A DNA stretch of 6,482 nucleotides from a bacterium (GTDB lineage: Bacteria; UBA9089; JASEGY01). The stretch covers positions 1-6,482 of the forward strand of contig JASEGY010000209.1 in assembly GCA_030019105.1 (NCBI GenBank). The letters are read 5' to 3'. Positions 5,507 through 6,482 of the stretch are shown here, one piece after another. Both the position numbers and the translations under genes were made by a program. The notes under the pieces were generated by a model. That model was given only the letters and a program-made list of their open reading frames with translations. It ran no database searches and was not told the origin of the DNA. The first letter of the stretch is position 1. Every line of letters starts with the position of its first letter.

Positions 5507-6115
5507 ATGCTGGGCTATCTTTTTATTTTACTGGCAAGTTACCTGTTAGGCGCCATCCCGACAGGCTTCATTGTGACCAGGTTGGTGGCCGGCATTGACA
5601 TTCGACAGGTAGGCAGCGGCAACATTGGGGCCACTAATGTTCATCGCATATTAGGCTGGGCCTGGTACATTGTCGTTCTCTTAATCGATATGGCCAAAGG
5701 GATAGCTGCTGTTTGGCTGGCTCATCGGATCAGCGGCGGGGAGATTATTATCAAAATGCTGGCCGGAGCTGCGGCTGTCGCCGGACATAACTGGACTGTT
5801 TTTCTGCGGTTTAAAGGCGGCCGGGGAGTGGCTACCAGCGCCGGTGTCTTTATCGGCCTGGCCCCGCGCCCGATGCTTATCATTATTCTCCTTTTTATTG
5901 TTATCGTTGTCCTGACCAGATACGTCTCTTTAGGCTCGGTGGTTGGCGCTTTGCTTTTACCTTTTTTGCTGTGGTTCTTTAAGGCAGAACTGCCTTTAAT
6001 TATTTTTGGGGGACTTATTTCGGCGGCTATCGTCATAAAGCATATCCCCAATATCAAACGATTGTTAACCGGACAGGAGCATAAGTTCGGAAGCAGGGTC
6101 GGGCTTAAGCCCTGA
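5507..6115 (+). CDS. plsY: Acyl-phosphate:glycerol-3-phosphate acyltransferase PlsY
   Basis: An integral membrane enzyme that moves the acyl chain from acyl-phosphate to glycerol-3-phosphate, giving lysophosphatidic acid, the first step of phospholipid synthesis in most bacteria. At 202 residues it has normal length. Seen: the three cytoplasmic motifs of the family, GSGNIGATNVHR (36-47), GHNWTVFLRFKGGRGVATSAG (93-113) and KHIPNIKRLLTGQEHKFG (178-195), including H94 and N95. Hydrophobic segments lie near 2-25, 50-71, 82-92, 112-136, 140-158 and 163-177. It is last in the operon, starting on the stop codon of the upstream gene with a good ribosome site. In many bacteria der, plsY and gpsA are neighbours; here gpsA is absent and a convergent gene follows 10 bp away. 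It should depend on PlsX for acyl-phosphate, which is not in this window. Confidence 0.97.
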   Translation: MLGYLFILLASYLLGAIPTGFIVTRLVAGIDIRQVGSGNIGATNVHRILGWAWYIVVLLIDMAKGIAAVWLAHRISGGEIIIKMLAGAAAVAGHNWTVFLRFKGGRGVATSAGVFIGLAPRPMLIIILLFIVIVVLTRYVSLGSVVGALLLPFLLWFFKAELPLIIFGGLISAAIVIKHIPNIKRLLTGQEHKFGSRVGLKP

Positions 6116-6130
6116 ATCTTAGCGCCTAAG
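6101..6130. other. Adjacent short palindromes at the convergent plsY / antitoxin junction
   Basis: GGGCTTAAGCCC (6101-6112), a perfect 12-bp palindrome, covers the last plsY codons. CTTAG-CGC-CTAAG (6118-6130) covers the 10-bp gap and the antitoxin stop. Either could slow or end transcription from both sides, but neither is followed by a T-run, so no intrinsic terminator is claimed. Confidence 0.3.
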
Positions 6131-6407
6131 TAGTCAGACGCAATTCCTTTCTGATATTTTCAGCCAGCCACATCCTTATAAGAGATTGATAAGGGATAGA
6201 CTTTTGGGTAGCAATCTTTTGTATGGCTTGAATAAATACAGGCTCTATTTTGAGTGAGATATTTTTCAGCTTCCTCCTTCTTTTTCCGGATAGGATATCC
6301 TCTTTTAATTTTGAATCAAGAGTTATTGGTTCATCTATTTCCGAGACAAAGTCGAGAATCCCATGATTGTCCCAAAACTCTGCCTCTGTGTGCTCATCTT
6401 TAGACAT
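6126..6407 (-). CDS. CopG/BrnA-type ribbon-helix-helix antitoxin
   Basis: A 93-residue protein of the CopG antitoxin family, which binds DNA as a dimer, represses its own operon and neutralises a partner toxin. Seen: the family's N-terminal EAEFWDNHG (8-16), a short acidic stretch, a basic patch GKRRRKLKN (41-49), then the ribbon-helix-helix: strand ISLKIEP (50-56), helix A (57-70), turn IPYQSLIRMWLAENIRKEL (71-89). In BrnTA-type pairs the toxin gene lies directly upstream of the antitoxin; here the 75 bp upstream show no BrnT-like frame, so the toxin is either further out, beyond the window, or lost. No clear Shine-Dalgarno precedes the ATG. Orientation is convergent with plsY. The fold is a confident call; the toxin type is not. 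Confidence 0.8.
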   Translation of the reverse strand: MSKDEHTEAEFWDNHGILDFVSEIDEPITLDSKLKEDILSGKRRRKLKNISLKIEPVFIQAIQKIATQKSIPYQSLIRMWLAENIRKELRLTT

Positions 6408-6453
6408 TATCTATTTACGCAATACCGCAAAAGTCACCCCAACAACTTATTTT

Positions 6454-6482
6454 TGGTGATTGGTAGTCTGGTGATTGGTAGT
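6454..6482. repeat. 15-bp tandem repeat at the right edge, cut by the window end
   Basis: The unit TGGTGATTGGTAGTC at 6454-6468 is followed at once by a second copy (6469-6482, 14 of 15 bases present). GGTGATT and GGTAGT are themselves variants of one another, so this looks like the edge of a longer degenerate array or dispersed repeat upstream of the antitoxin gene. Confidence 0.6.

Noticed and set aside
5722..6057. Minus-strand 111-codon frame opposite plsY.
   Set aside because: It is antisense to a well-conserved gene with all family motifs and has no recognisable features.
6101..6112. GGGCTTAAGCCC as a bidirectional terminator.
   Set aside because: The stem is short (four strong pairs around TTAA), lies in coding sequence, and lacks T-runs.

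Overview
The window reads as chromosomal DNA of an uncultivated-type, probably anaerobic or sediment/groundwater bacterium. The clues are a moderate GC content, a solitary RAYT-type transposase, several dispersed-looking palindromes between genes, and a lipoprotein combining fibronectin-type repeats with a cohesin domain. Such combinations are common in candidate-phylum genomes (Omnitrophota- or Desantisbacteria-like) but are not diagnostic, so I make no firm taxonomic call. Housekeeping genes (der, plsY, rimI) establish that it is bacterial.

Left part (1-2987, minus strand). A REP-associated tyrosine transposase (RAYT, HUH/Y1 family) of 210 residues ends inside a 10-bp-arm inverted repeat and looks short at its C-terminus. 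Behind it is a 275-bp gap that carries its probable promoter and two copies of a 20-bp motif. Next is a lipoprotein of about 676 residues: lipid-anchored N-terminus, five fibronectin-III-like domains of about 95 residues, each with a pair of cysteines, and a C-terminal cohesin domain. This looks like a stalk that presents a dockerin-binding head outside the cytoplasm.

Middle (2988-3284). A divergent intergenic region of 297 bp separates the lipoprotein from a plus-strand operon. It holds a GC-rich palindrome flanked by 11-bp direct repeats, a strong sigma70-type promoter (TTGACA, 17 bp, TAAACT), a 14-bp operator-like inverted repeat over the -10 box, and a double palindrome (two GAAACCWGGTTTC units) in the presumed 5' leader.

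Right part (3285-6115, plus strand). A compact operon rimI - der - MNT-type nucleotidyltransferase - plsY, with a 26-nt overlap, a 4-nt gap and a 0-nt junction. It joins ribosomal protein acetylation, 50S assembly and phospholipid synthesis with an orphan nucleotidyltransferase that resembles MntA but has no HepT partner here. Convergent with plsY, 10 bp away, is a CopG/BrnA-type antitoxin gene (6126-6407, minus) whose toxin is not visible. The window ends in a 15-bp tandem repeat that runs off the edge.

No rRNA, tRNA, CRISPR array or convincing intrinsic terminator was seen. The most noteworthy items are the cohesin-tipped lipoprotein, the three kinds of palindrome that might be RAYT-linked or other REP-like repeats, and the orphan nucleotidyltransferase in an essential operon.
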